A stretch of 64,000 nucleotides of DNA from Candidatus Phycosocius spiralis (GTDB lineage: Bacteria > Pseudomonadota > Alphaproteobacteria > Caulobacterales > Aquidulcibacteraceae), in assembly GCF_030158815.1 (NCBI RefSeq), contig NZ_BPFZ01000008.1:57774-121773 (forward strand), given 5' to 3'. Of the stretch, positions 34,475 through 44,890 are shown one piece after another. The notes beneath the pieces are model-generated. The model made no database searches. It was given only the letters and a program-made list of their open reading frames with translations, and was not told where the DNA came from. A program made the position numbers and the translations under genes. Numbering within the stretch: the first letter of the stretch is position 1; each line of letters starts with the position of its first letter.

Positions 34475-37400
34475 CTATTGCGCGCCAATTAACGCCTCAG
34501 CGCGTCTTAAGTCTACGCTTACCAGTTGGGATACCCCACGTTCTGCCATCGTTACCCCAAACAAACGGTCCATGCGCGCCATCGTAATTGGGTGATGGGT
34601 GATCACAATAAAACGGGTTTGGGTGCGTTGACGCATTTCTTCTAGCAATCGGCAATAGCGATCTACATTGGAATCATCCAAAGGCGCATCCACCTCGTCA
34701 AGCACGCAAATTGGGGCAGGGTTGGACAAGAATACAGCAAAAATCAGTGCTGAAGCTGTCAGCGCTTGCTCACCCCCGCTCATTAGGGTCAAACTTTGCA
34801 ATTTTTTGCCAGGTGGGCAGGCATAGACTTCAAGGCCACCGCCCAAAGGATCGTCACTTTGGGTTAAGCTTAAATGCGCGGTGCCACCATCAAACAGCGC
34901 TTCAAACAGGACTTGGAAATGTGATTGGACCGCTTCAAATGCTGTGGCTAGGCGCTCTTTTCCCTCTAGGTTGATCTGATCAACGCCATCGCGTAGCTTC
35001 GCAATGGCTGAAGTTAAATCTTGCTTATCAGCGATCAAGGCAGACATTCTGGCATCTTGCTCTTGCGCCTCTTCGTCCGCCCGCAGATTGACACCGCCCA
35101 AAGCATCGCGGTCATAGTGGAGCTTTGCCAACCGCGCTTCGGTTGCATCGATACCTATGGTCTCAAACATATCGCCCATTGCGGCACGGGCGCGTTTTTC
35201 ACATTCATTCGGATCGATTTGTAAGGTCCGGCGGATTTCATCGCCCAATTCTTTCAGACGCTCAATAGCGGTTTCGGTGCGAATGACCGCGGCAGCGCGC
35301 GCTTCTCGACAAATCGACAAAGCGTTTTGGGCTTGACGATCCAGTTCCCGTAGCGATTTAATGGTAGCTTCTGATTGAGCTAAGGCGTCATCTGCTTTAG
35401 ATTTTCGTGCTTGGGCAGCGGGCAATTGCCTTAAAAGCTCAGCTTGGCGCTTTTCGACCTCAAAAGGGGTTCGCGCGGCAGCTTCTTCGCGCGCAAGTGC
35501 TTGAGCTTTAGCATTGTCGAGGGCGGTCAAACGGTCTTGTGCTGCTGCTAACCGAGAAGTCCAAGACTGTAAATCGCGTTTCAGATTTTGTTCGAGGCTT
35601 GAGCGGGCTTGGTTTTGCGCTAATAGCTGGTTGAGATCATGATTGGCTTGATTGACTTTAGCCCGGGCAGCCAGCTCCTGATGTTGCACAGCATCTACGT
35701 CGTGGCTTTCACCCTCTTGCGGCAAGGCGGCTAGAAGCTCTTCGGCCACTGTGCGTAACATTTGGGCTTGCTCTAATTCTATTCGTGCGGCGCTGCATCG
35801 GGCTTGGGCTTGCTCCACACCTGCCATAGCGCGAGCCAATTCAGCTTCCAATCGAGTAACACGTTCGCGGGCTTGAGACACCGCCGCATAGGCGCGCGGC
35901 GCTTCCACGCGGGCTTGGCGCGCCAAAGCACGCAAATGGTCGGCCTGGGCATGCGCTTCTGCGGCAGCTTTCGCAGCGGCTTGCGCTTGTTCTTGTAGTG
36001 TTGGAAGTTGCCTTTGAAGCGCTTCCAATCTAGTGCGTTGCTCCAATTCTCCGGCAGCGGAGGCGACAGCGTCTTTTCGGCGGACAAAACCGTCCCACCG
36101 CCGCATATCGCCTGCCATGGTCACAACCCGGCCACCCGTTGGTAAATTTAAGTCCTCCTCAAAACTAATGTCATCAACTAAGCCTGTGGCTTGTAGGCGC
36201 GCGCGCAAAGCTTCGGGGATCGCCTCTATCCCTTCGTCGAGGGGGCGAATAGGGGCCGGCCAGTTAAAACTTCGCACGGTTTGACCCAGCCAAGCGGCGG
36301 GTGCCTTGGGATCTAAGGCTGCTTGTAATTCATCGCCAAATGCCGCAGCGACGGCGCGTTCATAACCCGCTTTTGGTCGTACGTCATGGAGAACTTTTGC
36401 CCAACTTTGTGTCATTGACTTTGGGGCTGTGGCGTTTAGGGCCTTGATTTCAGCGAGCACTAGATCAAGCTGGTTTTGGGCCAAACGTGCCGTTTCGCGC
36501 CGCTCATTCTCAATCACACCACCAGCTTCGGCTTCTTTCTCGCTTTGATCCGCTTGAGCGCCAGCATCTTGGGCTGCCTGGGCGATGGCTTGGGCTTCGT
36601 GGCGGGCAATCGTGAGTTGACCAGTATCTGGTAGCGCGCGGTTTTGTCGGTCTAATTCTTCTTGTGCCAGGGCCAAAGCCGCCAAGCGTCTTTGTTCTTG
36701 TCCCTTGGCATCCTCACACGCTTTGATTTGCGCAGTGCGTTCAGCAACAGCTTGTGCCCGTTGAGAGATTGTTTCGGTTAGCGCCAATTGCGCTGCCTCA
36801 AACTGGGTGCTGGCCTCTGTGGCCACCCTTTGTGCTGCGTGTATAGCCTGTTCGAGTGCGCTGGGATCTGGTAATTGTGCGAGTGTCTCTTGAGTTTGGG
36901 CGATATTTTGCTTGGCGTCTTCAAATAAAGCCTGCTCACGCGATTTGTCCGCATCGATGCGTTCAATGTCACTTTTGGCTAAGCGAAGCGCCTCTTTGGC
37001 GACCTGTAAATCGCGCTCACAGGCAATGTTTTGACCATCCAGTCGGCGTAACACAGCTTCTGCAATGGCCTGCTCTTCGCGCAATTGATGGATGTTGTGG
37101 TCAGAATTCTCTGCAGCTTGCGCCGCTTCATTGGCCCGCAAGGTGGCGTCTGCCAGTTCTTGCTCGGCTGTGAATTGTGTGGCTTGGGCTTCTTCAAAGG
37201 CGGTTTGGGATTCGCGTAAACGCTGGGCAAACAAAAAACTCTCAAGGGTGCGGATTTCTTCAGCAATCGCACGGTATTTTTCAGCTTGCCTGCTTTGTCG
37301 GCGCAAGGACGTCAATTGGTCCTGCATCGCTTGGATCACATCGTCCAAGCGTTCTAGATTAGCTTGCGCGCTGCGTAGCTTCAGTTCAGCCTCATGGCGA

Positions 37401-37927
37401 CGCGTGTACAGACCCGAAATGCCCGCAGCCTCTTCCAAAATCCGTCGCCGATTTTCGGGTTTGGCATTGATCAGTTCGCTCACTTGGTTTTGCCGCACTA
37501 GGGCAGGAGAGTTAGCCCCTGTTGAAGCATCGGCGAACAATAATTGTACGTCGCGGGCGCGCACTTCCTTGCCATTGATCTTAAAGGTAGAGCCTGCCGC
37601 ACGGCGCAACCGTCTTGATACTTCCAATATGGGATCAAGGTTAAAGGGAGCAGGTGCGCGACCCTCGCGATTGTCCAAGGTAATGAGAACTTCTGCTATG
37701 TCGCGGGCTGGTCGTTTGTCGGTCCCTGCAAAGATGACATCGTCCATTTCACCGCCGCGTAAAGCACGCGCAGAAGTCGCACCCATGACCCAGCGTAGGG
37801 ATTCTAATATATTAGATTTCCCACAGCCATTGGGGCCAACTATGCCCGTTAAACCCGGTTCAATTTTGAGATGCACAGGGTCAACAAAGGATTTGAACCC
37901 CGTTACGCGCAAATCGGTAACCTTCAT
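34475..37927 (-). CDS. smc: Chromosome segregation protein SMC
   Basis: 1150 residues. ATPase that condenses and organises the chromosome with ScpA/ScpB. The N-terminal Walker A is GPNGCGKSNILESLRWVMG, preceded by RVTGFKSFVDPVHLKIEPGL. Two long coiled coils, very rich in Ala, Gln and Glu, surround a hinge at about 500-640 (VLHDVRPKAGYERAVAAAFG to LPTGGRVVTMAGDMRRWDGF). The C-terminal head has the signature LMSGGEQALTASALIFAVFL and Walker B PICVLDEVDAPLDDSNVDRY. The length is normal. Its ATG overlaps the stop of the upstream DsbA-like gene by 4 bases, so it is the last gene of the DciA-like / DsbA / DsbA / SMC transcript. Confidence 0.97.
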   Translation of the reverse strand: MKVTDLRVTGFKSFVDPVHLKIEPGLTGIVGPNGCGKSNILESLRWVMGATSARALRGGEMDDVIFAGTDKRPARDIAEVLITLDNREGRAPAPFNLDPILEVSRRLRRAAGSTFKINGKEVRARDVQLLFADASTGANSPALVRQNQVSELINAKPENRRRILEEAAGISGLYTRRHEAELKLRSAQANLERLDDVIQAMQDQLTSLRRQSRQAEKYRAIAEEIRTLESFLFAQRLRESQTAFEEAQATQFTAEQELADATLRANEAAQAAENSDHNIHQLREEQAIAEAVLRRLDGQNIACERDLQVAKEALRLAKSDIERIDADKSREQALFEDAKQNIAQTQETLAQLPDPSALEQAIHAAQRVATEASTQFEAAQLALTETISQRAQAVAERTAQIKACEDAKGQEQRRLAALALAQEELDRQNRALPDTGQLTIARHEAQAIAQAAQDAGAQADQSEKEAEAGGVIENERRETARLAQNQLDLVLAEIKALNATAPKSMTQSWAKVLHDVRPKAGYERAVAAAFGDELQAALDPKAPAAWLGQTVRSFNWPAPIRPLDEGIEAIPEALRARLQATGLVDDISFEEDLNLPTGGRVVTMAGDMRRWDGFVRRKDAVASAAGELEQRTRLEALQRQLPTLQEQAQAAAKAAAEAHAQADHLRALARQARVEAPRAYAAVSQARERVTRLEAELARAMAGVEQAQARCSAARIELEQAQMLRTVAEELLAALPQEGESHDVDAVQHQELAARAKVNQANHDLNQLLAQNQARSSLEQNLKRDLQSWTSRLAAAQDRLTALDNAKAQALAREEAAARTPFEVEKRQAELLRQLPAAQARKSKADDALAQSEATIKSLRELDRQAQNALSICREARAAAVIRTETAIERLKELGDEIRRTLQIDPNECEKRARAAMGDMFETIGIDATEARLAKLHYDRDALGGVNLRADEEAQEQDARMSALIADKQDLTSAIAKLRDGVDQINLEGKERLATAFEAVQSHFQVLFEALFDGGTAHLSLTQSDDPLGGGLEVYACPPGKKLQSLTLMSGGEQALTASALIFAVFLSNPAPICVLDEVDAPLDDSNVDRYCRLLEEMRQRTQTRFIVITHHPITMARMDRLFGVTMAERGVSQLVSVDLRRAEALIGAQ

Positions 37928-38703
37928 CTCTTTTTGCCTTTGATGGGCTTAGCGGAGGAAGTGCCAATCGCCAAAAGCGCCCGATCAATGGCGGTGCTGA
38001 GTGTGGCGACATCGTAAGGAAAATCTAGCTTGGTTCGGCCTTTGGCGGACTCAAGGAAAAGCGTAGGTGTACCGGTAAGACCGATTTCTTGGCCTTGTTC
38101 CACATGCACCATAATCCATTTTTTTACGGCTTCATCTTTTAAGCAGGCTTCTGATTGCGCGAAGCTGAGCCCACCGAAGTCTTCGCTTATTGCAAACACG
38201 GTCGCCTTGGCACCCGTTTCCCCTTGTGCCGCGGCAAAAATTTCGTTCTGGCGGCGAAAAAAGGCATCTGCCAGTTTGTAATAGGCTCTTGGACCCGAAC
38301 AGCGGGTTAGAGCGTGTAGTGCAAGGGATAAGGGCATGGGAGCGGTTGGGAAGGGTCGGAACACATAGCGTAGTCGACCCGTGTCGATATAGTTTGCTTT
38401 GATGCTTGGCAGAACCTCATTGTTAAGCTGCGCGCAATGCCCGCAAGTCAAGGAACCGTATTCGATCAAGCTAACCCTGGCAGTTGGTGATCCTAAGCTC
38501 CAGTCTGAATTCATGGACTTAGATATGGTTTGTGTGGCTTGCGCCAGTGTTGTCTCAGATGCGTTACCCGCCATGACAGGGCAAGAAAGCACAATCATCA
38601 CAAAACTGATCTGACATAGAAGCCAGCCAGCCCAAGGCCGCGCATGAGATGAATGATGATCAACTATGCGCGGGGAGAGAGCCAAGTTGGGCACAATCGT
38701 CAA
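37924..38703 (-). CDS. DsbA-family thiol oxidoreductase, paralog 2
   Basis: 259 residues. A long N-terminal region with a hydrophobic segment (about 27-45, GWLLCQISFVMIVLSCPVMA) acts as signal peptide or anchor. The periplasmic thioredoxin-fold domain has the active site LTCGHCAQLN, the LRYVFRPFPTAPMPLSLALH helix region and the cis-proline loop GLTGTPTLFLE. This is the DsbA-like/Com1 type found beside smc in alphaproteobacteria. The C-terminus is basic (SAKPIKGKKR). It follows its paralog after 11 bases. The start is uncertain: the first 25 residues may not be translated. Confidence 0.87.
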   Translation of the reverse strand: MTIVPNLALSPRIVDHHSSHARPWAGWLLCQISFVMIVLSCPVMAGNASETTLAQATQTISKSMNSDWSLGSPTARVSLIEYGSLTCGHCAQLNNEVLPSIKANYIDTGRLRYVFRPFPTAPMPLSLALHALTRCSGPRAYYKLADAFFRRQNEIFAAAQGETGAKATVFAISEDFGGLSFAQSEACLKDEAVKKWIMVHVEQGQEIGLTGTPTLFLESAKGRTKLDFPYDVATLSTAIDRALLAIGTSSAKPIKGKKR

Positions 38704-38714
38704 TTGAATTGCCT

Positions 38715-39392
38715 TTATTTCGCCTTCGCGAGTGCACCATCTAGAGCTTTGCCAACATCCTCTGCTGTGATTTCCCGCCCGATTGGGGCCTCAAACATCA
38801 CACCATTGATGAAAAGGGTTGGTGTACCAGTCACACCTGCTGCAATGCCGCCATCACGCACTTCAACAAGGGTCTTAAGCTGTTCTTCGTTTTTCATACA
38901 GGCGTCAAACTGACTTTCATTCATGCCAAAGGACAAAGCAACATTGAGGAAGGCTTGTTTAGCTCCTGTTGGTCCTTGTGCCTGAGACACTAAATCGCCT
39001 TGTTGGCGCATCAAAGTATCAATCACTTGATTGCGCTTCTCCCCACCTGCACAGCGTGCGATTAAGTGACCAGCCATCGCTAGTTCAATGGGTGGGGTTG
39101 GAAACTCACGAAACACATAACGAACTTTGCCCGGCGCGATATAGTTTTCCTTAATGGTTGGCAGAACATTTAGATGGAAGTTCGCACAATGTGGGCAGGT
39201 GATGGAAGCATATTCAATCATCACAACTTTGGCGTCTTTGGATCCAATTGGAAAATCGGTGGCAGTTTCAAATGTGCTGGCGGCTTTACCACCCTCATTG
39301 TTGGCCGTGGGTCCACAGGCACTGGCCAATAGAAGGGTACCAAGGACTAGGATTTTGGATATTAGGCCTTGGCTTGGAAACTGATAAGACAT
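38715..39392 (-). CDS. DsbA-family thiol oxidoreductase, lipoprotein paralog 1
   Basis: 225 residues with a lipoprotein signal: ILVLGTLLLASAC, with the lipidated Cys at 26. The domain is thioredoxin-like with active site ITCPHCANFH, FREFPTPPIELAMAGHLIAR and the cis-proline loop GVTGTPTLFING. It would form or isomerise disulfides at the outer face of the inner membrane or in the periplasm. A tandem duplicate follows (about 40 percent similar by eye in the core), differing in active-site dipeptide (PH here, GH there) and in anchoring. Both lie between the DciA-like gene and smc. Confidence 0.9.
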   Translation of the reverse strand: MSYQFPSQGLISKILVLGTLLLASACGPTANNEGGKAASTFETATDFPIGSKDAKVVMIEYASITCPHCANFHLNVLPTIKENYIAPGKVRYVFREFPTPPIELAMAGHLIARCAGGEKRNQVIDTLMRQQGDLVSQAQGPTGAKQAFLNVALSFGMNESQFDACMKNEEQLKTLVEVRDGGIAAGVTGTPTLFINGVMFEAPIGREITAEDVGKALDGALAKAK

Positions 39393-39425
39393 TCTGCGTT
39401 CTCCTAAAGGGCATTCGTTCTATGG

Positions 39426-39968
39426 TTAGTCGATATCTGAAGTGGCCTGTGCCAAACGCGATAAGGCTGCTTTCAAGCTTGGTTGGGTGACTTGATCAAG
39501 CTGCTCATCCAGTTTTCGCTGCGCACTGGCATCTAATGGTCGCATTGTACGCAGAGGTGCTGAATGATTGGTCGATTTGAGAGGGGCGCGCACCAAGGTC
39601 AATTTTTTTATCCTACCCCCACCAGCTAAACGGACCAAGCCAATGATTTCTGCGCTTCGCATCGTTAACAAGGGTGCGGCAGCGGGGGCGACTTTTAAAA
39701 CCAAGGTCTCCCCCTTGATCTTTTCGGGTTGGCAAATACTGGCCAATGTCTCACCTACAATCTCGCCCCAGCGTTGTTGAAGGTTGCAGACACTCAAGCC
39801 TGCTTTACGCTCTTCAAGGGGAATAAGCGTTGTCATGAGCTTGGCCAAGGGCGTTGGGCCACTCCTAACGGGTTTGCCGCGACGCTGGCTCAGCCACGTT
39901 GTTGCTGCAGCTTCGATCTGGGGATCAAAACGTTCGTCTTCGAGCTGGTTGGGCGGGTCATTGGCCAT
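39426..39968 (-). CDS. DUF721 protein, DciA-like
   Basis: 180 residues of the DUF721 family, whose proteobacterial member DciA loads or assists the replicative helicase DnaB. Conserved parts: LQQRWGEIVGETLASICQPE in the middle and GETLVLKVAPAAAPLLTMRS (a KH-like fold), then EIIGLVRLAGGGRIKKLTLV. It is divergent from mutY with 78 bases between the starts and heads the dsbA-dsbA-smc transcript. Whether it performs the DciA role is inferred from family. Confidence 0.85.
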   Translation of the reverse strand: MANDPPNQLEDERFDPQIEAAATTWLSQRRGKPVRSGPTPLAKLMTTLIPLEERKAGLSVCNLQQRWGEIVGETLASICQPEKIKGETLVLKVAPAAAPLLTMRSAEIIGLVRLAGGGRIKKLTLVRAPLKSTNHSAPLRTMRPLDASAQRKLDEQLDQVTQPSLKAALSRLAQATSDID

Positions 39969-40046
39969 TGAGAGTGTTTAGTCCATCGCCTTTGTTTGCG
40001 CGAGCACTTGATGTATACCCACAAATAACTCTAACGCCCATGGCGT

Positions 40047-41153
40047 ATGGCACATTATAAGTCCAAAAAGATCACACAATTGCGAGAGCAATTACTGGCT
40101 TGGTATGACCGATCGGCGCGCGATTTACCGTGGCGCCTACCACCGGCGCAGGGCTTGAAGGGGCAGCGTCCTGATCCATATGCCGTTTGGCTCTCTGAAA
40201 TCATGTTGCAGCAAACAGGTGTTGCGACAGTAAAAACTTATTATGTCGCCTTTATCAACCGCTTTCCAACGGTTCAGGATCTGGCGAAGGCCCCATTGGA
40301 TGACGTCTTGGCACTTTGGGCTGGTCTTGGCTATTATCGTCGCGCGCACCATCTTCATGCGGCGGCAAAAGACATCCTAGCCCGTGGGGGGGTTCCAACC
40401 CAACCGCAAACCTTACAAAAGATTCAAGGAATCGGACCTTACACAGCAGCTGCTATTGCTGCCATAGCCTTTGATCAACCTGTAGTTCCCGTCGATGGCA
40501 ATGTAGAGCGGGTTTTGTCACGTTTATGGCTGATTGAAGCCATCTTGCCTGCTGCAAAGCCCATCTTTTGGCATGAGGCACAAGCTTGGATGAGCACCCA
40601 TAGGCCTGGCGATTTTGCTCAAGCACTGATGGACCTGGGTGCGACCATTTGTACCCCGCGCACGCCAGCGTGCAACTTATGTCCGTGGCAGTCATCATGT
40701 GGTGCATCCAAACAAAGTCGGCAGGGAGAGTTTCCCAAAAAACAAGTTAACAAGAAAAAGCCTACGCGCTATGGTACTTCCTGGGTCCATATTGATCCTG
40801 ATGGTGTCTTGGTCACCAAACGGGCACACTCAGGTTTGTTGGGGGGGATGTTGGAAGTGCCCAGCACCTCTTGGGGTGATGATCCATCTTCTGATCCGTG
40901 TTTGGGTCCAGTTGATTTACCCAAGGGTGTAACTTGGCTGGATGGGGGATATATCGATCATGTTTTTACCCATTTTGCCTTACGTGTGCGTGTTTTTTCC
41001 GCTTATAGTCCAAAGAGCTTGCCAGTGGTGGGTTATCAGCGCCTTGGATTGGACGCATTGGCTGGTGCTGCCTTACCAAGCTTGATGCACAAAATCATTG
41101 TTGCGGGGCGCAGCATCCTAGCGGCGCAATCGATTGGATTGGATCAAGTTTAG
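40047..41153 (+). CDS. mutY: A/G-specific adenine glycosylase
   Basis: 368 residues. Removes adenine mispaired with 8-oxoguanine. The HhH-GPD domain has WLSEIMLQQTGVATVKTYY, GLGYYRRAHHLHAAAKDI, IQGIGPYTAAAIAAIAFDQP and VPVDGNVERVLSRL with the catalytic Asp. The iron-sulfur loop is C-x6-C-x2-C-x5-C (CTPRTPACNLCPWQSSC). A NUDIX-like 8-oxoG recognition domain fills the C-terminus. A second in-frame-independent ATG at 40040 exists, but 40047 gives the standard N-terminus. Convergent with ccrM. Confidence 0.96.
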   Translation: MAHYKSKKITQLREQLLAWYDRSARDLPWRLPPAQGLKGQRPDPYAVWLSEIMLQQTGVATVKTYYVAFINRFPTVQDLAKAPLDDVLALWAGLGYYRRAHHLHAAAKDILARGGVPTQPQTLQKIQGIGPYTAAAIAAIAFDQPVVPVDGNVERVLSRLWLIEAILPAAKPIFWHEAQAWMSTHRPGDFAQALMDLGATICTPRTPACNLCPWQSSCGASKQSRQGEFPKKQVNKKKPTRYGTSWVHIDPDGVLVTKRAHSGLLGGMLEVPSTSWGDDPSSDPCLGPVDLPKGVTWLDGGYIDHVFTHFALRVRVFSAYSPKSLPVVGYQRLGLDALAGAALPSLMHKIIVAGRSILAAQSIGLDQV

Positions 41154-41193
41154 CTTATCACTACGAGCAACAAACAATCAGAGGGAGGCTGGA

Positions 41194-42285
<1,092 letters not shown>

Positions 42286-42305
42286 CTAAATTTGCAGAGG
42301 CAGTT

Positions 42306-42344
42306 GAATCCATGTGGGTTAATAAAGGATTCACGAAACGAATC
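42306..42344 (-). promoter_or_regulatory. GANTC cluster in the ccrM leader
   Basis: GAATC at 42306, GATTC at 42328 and GAATC at 42340: three CcrM target sites in 39 bases, directly upstream of ccrM. One overlaps TTAATAAAGGATTCA, which resembles the CtrA recognition pattern TTAA-N7-TTAA with one mismatch. In Caulobacter the ccrM promoter carries GANTC sites and a CtrA box, and is shut down by full methylation. Confidence 0.6.
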
Positions 42345-42383
42345 GGGGTATCAATTTTTCTGCATTAGGGCTGTAGAATCTGT

Positions 42384-43019
42384 TTAATATGTTTCATTAA
42401 AGCCCTTGAGCGGCTTAATGCTTAAGCGGTGCAGCTTGCAGGGGCCGAGCCGGTCGAGGGCTGTGCGGTGGGCCTTGGTGCCATAGCCTTTATGGTCGCC
42501 AAAGCCGTAGCCAGGATAGATGCTATCGGCTTTCGCCATTATGCGATCGCGCGTAACCTTTGCGAGGATGGACGCGGCTGCAATTGAGAGAGACAAGCCA
42601 TCCCCGCCGATGATGCATTGGGTCGGGCAGGGCAGGTTAGGTGCCCGATTGCCATCGATAAGGGCGAGATTTGGGGAGGAGTGTAAGGCCACCACGGCTT
42701 GCGCCATGGCCTTATGTGTCGCGGCGAGAATATTAATGGCGTCAATTTCATCGGCCTCAACGATCCCAATCCTAAAATCGATCGCTTGGTCGAGGATTGG
42801 TTGATAGAGCGCTTCGCGCTTTAATGTGCTTAATTGCTTGGAATCGCCGATGCCCTTAGGGATGCGTTTGGGGTCCAAGATCACTGCAGCCGCCACAACC
42901 GGGCCTGCCCATGGGCCACGCCCAGCTTCATCGACCCCGCAAATGCTGGTTTGGGGGATGTTGAGGCGCTTGGCATGAAATGCCTCATGCGAAAAATCTG
43001 GTTGGGAAGCGTTTGACAT
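42384..43019 (-). CDS. rnhB: Ribonuclease HII
   Basis: 211 residues from ATG 43019 (MSNASQPDFSHEAFH); an in-frame ATG at 43058 would add 13 residues. Cleaves the RNA strand of RNA-DNA hybrids and misincorporated ribonucleotides. The signature is CGVDEAGRGPWAGPVVAAAV with the first catalytic Asp-Glu, DSKQLSTLKREAL, IDGNRAPNLP with the third Asp, and SIAAASILAKVTRDRIM, ending in GDHKGYGTKAHRTALDRLGP. Short intergenic region shared with ccrM. Confidence 0.96.
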   Translation of the reverse strand: MSNASQPDFSHEAFHAKRLNIPQTSICGVDEAGRGPWAGPVVAAAVILDPKRIPKGIGDSKQLSTLKREALYQPILDQAIDFRIGIVEADEIDAINILAATHKAMAQAVVALHSSPNLALIDGNRAPNLPCPTQCIIGGDGLSLSIAAASILAKVTRDRIMAKADSIYPGYGFGDHKGYGTKAHRTALDRLGPCKLHRLSIKPLKGFNETY

Positions 43020-43128
43020 TACTGCATAAGTAAGCGGGATTCGCTGGAATAATCTCATGTGCGACAGAACTTCCCTCTTTCATATCTGGGGTGGCTTGTT
43101 AAAGTCGGTCCATTCATAAGGTGAGAAG

Positions 43129-43422
43129 ATGAGCAGTAAGATTGAGCCAAGCCAGTTTGATGCCTATTCAAAGGCAGAAACCGATGAGCCGTTTTTCACG
43201 CTTTTAGCACGCGATCCCATTGCGCCATCCCTGGTTGAGGCTTGGGCCTATCTGCGCTCTGGCCAGATCGGGGCAGCTGAAATCGCCTTTAAACAAGCCG
43301 TGGACGCTGCCACCCACATTGACCCGCAAATGCCGGGTGAAGCGCAAATTCGCTCGGCCTTCGAGGTTGCAGAAGCATGCCGCTTGTGGGCGCGTTCCAA
43401 AATGGTGTCAGGACGCCGATAA
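43129..43422 (+). CDS. Conserved small hypothetical protein
   Basis: 97 residues, no recognised domain. It begins with a good ribosome site (AGGTGAGAAG before ATG). It is acidic and helical in character: DEPFFTLLARDPIAPSLVEA, YLRSGQIGAAEIAFKQAVDA and RSAFEVAEACRLWARSKM. The middle resembles a TPR-like helical pair, which is speculative. It is followed 3 bases later by the MATE gene, so the two are probably co-transcribed. Confidence 0.7.
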   Translation: MSSKIEPSQFDAYSKAETDEPFFTLLARDPIAPSLVEAWAYLRSGQIGAAEIAFKQAVDAATHIDPQMPGEAQIRSAFEVAEACRLWARSKMVSGRR

Positions 43423-43425
43423 ATC

Positions 43426-44808
43426 ATGACTTCTGCCCCAAATGCGGCGGCTGAGCTGCAAAGAGGGCTGCTGAAGCGACTGATTTTACTCGCAGCACCC
43501 GTTGCTGGCTCCAATGTGCTGGTGATGCTGATGGGACTAGTAGACACCATTTTGGTGGGCCGTCATTCGGCAACCGAATTGGCAGAGCTCGCTTTAGCTT
43601 GGAGCTTGAATGGTACCGCCCTTGTGGCAACGATTGGCCTCTTGGTCGGCGTGCAGGTTTTAGCGGCCCGCCGGCACGGCGAAAATCGATATCAAGCCAT
43701 CGGTTTAATTTGGCGGCGCGGCATTGTGACGGCACTGGTGGTTGGGTTTCTTTTGGCAATCATGCTTCATTTTGGCGCCCTATGGACGCTAACCCATTTG
43801 GGCCAGCAAGAAGCGCTTGCGAAAGGAGCGGCCAGTTGTACAGCGATTTTGGGCCTGAGCCTTCTTCCCAATGCGATTTATCTGACCTGCTCCAAGACTT
43901 TGGAGGCTCTATCGCGGCCACGGGTGGCTTTGTTGTTGATGGTGGGTGCCAATGTCGTCAATCTGGTTTTAGGTTTAAAGCTTGTGCCCATGATGGGGGC
44001 CGATGGCGCGGCTTGGGCGACGTTAGGGGCGCGGGTGTTTTTAGCCATAGGCGCTACCATCTGGCTCCTGAATATGGGGGATTCTGATCAGTTTGGATTT
44101 TTGAACTTTTCAACCAAAGCCCAACCCGGCGAAGCACGCGAACAGGTTTCGATTGGAATGGCGGCCGCTGGCAGCGGTATTTTGGAGGCTGGCTCCTTCA
44201 ACATTTTGACCATCATCGCTGGTATCGCGGGCGTTGTACAAGTGGGTGCCTTTACGGTTGTACTCAATATGATGTCGATTGGGTTTATGCCCGCGATGGG
44301 CATTGCTTCGGCCACTGCAGTGATTGTGTCCAATGTGCGCGGTGCTGGCGACTTGGCCGGGGCAAAGAAGGTTGCTTGGATGGGGTTGGGGCTATCTGGG
44401 GCCTATGCTACCTTGTTTGCGATCGTCACCTTGGTTTGGGCTACCCCGATCGCCAGCGCCTTTACAAAGGATCCGGTCTTTTTGACCTATACGGCTGGCC
44501 TGGTTGCATTGGTCTGGTTAATGGCTGTGCCTGATTTTCTCCAAGTTGTTGCGGCCCAAGCGCTGCGCGCACTTGGACGGCCTTGGTTTCCGACATTCAG
44601 CCATTTAGTCTCTTATGTGTTGGTGATGGCACCGCTTGGCTGGTTTTTCTGCCTCATTCTTGGACGGGGCGCTCTAGGCTTGGTTGAAGCCATTGCGGTA
44701 GCCAGTTTAGCGTCTGCAGGTATTTTACTGCTTAGATTGGCCAATATGGGTAGCATCGGGTCTCTTCAAGTCCCACCGTCATCTTTATCTAGGACAAAGA
44801 CCAATTAA
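43426..44808 (+). CDS. MATE-family multidrug efflux transporter
   Basis: 460 residues with about 12 membrane helices in two homologous halves. Family features: LAAPVAGSNVLVMLMGLVDT at the first helix, VGRHSATELAELALAWSLNG, NAIYLTCSKTLEALSRPRVA, and second-half counterparts SIGFMPAMGIASATAVIVSN and DFLQVVAAQALRALGRPWFP. It exports cationic drugs or metabolites in exchange for Na+ or H+; the substrate is unknown. It follows a small conserved gene by 3 bases. Confidence 0.94.
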   Translation: MTSAPNAAAELQRGLLKRLILLAAPVAGSNVLVMLMGLVDTILVGRHSATELAELALAWSLNGTALVATIGLLVGVQVLAARRHGENRYQAIGLIWRRGIVTALVVGFLLAIMLHFGALWTLTHLGQQEALAKGAASCTAILGLSLLPNAIYLTCSKTLEALSRPRVALLLMVGANVVNLVLGLKLVPMMGADGAAWATLGARVFLAIGATIWLLNMGDSDQFGFLNFSTKAQPGEAREQVSIGMAAAGSGILEAGSFNILTIIAGIAGVVQVGAFTVVLNMMSIGFMPAMGIASATAVIVSNVRGAGDLAGAKKVAWMGLGLSGAYATLFAIVTLVWATPIASAFTKDPVFLTYTAGLVALVWLMAVPDFLQVVAAQALRALGRPWFPTFSHLVSYVLVMAPLGWFFCLILGRGALGLVEAIAVASLASAGILLLRLANMGSIGSLQVPPSSLSRTKTN

Positions 44809-44890
44809 GCACGATTAGGGGCTTGTCTCGCCACAATTTTGTGATGAAAGTACATGCATGTAAGGCTTGAAGACATGACGGGAGGCAAGG

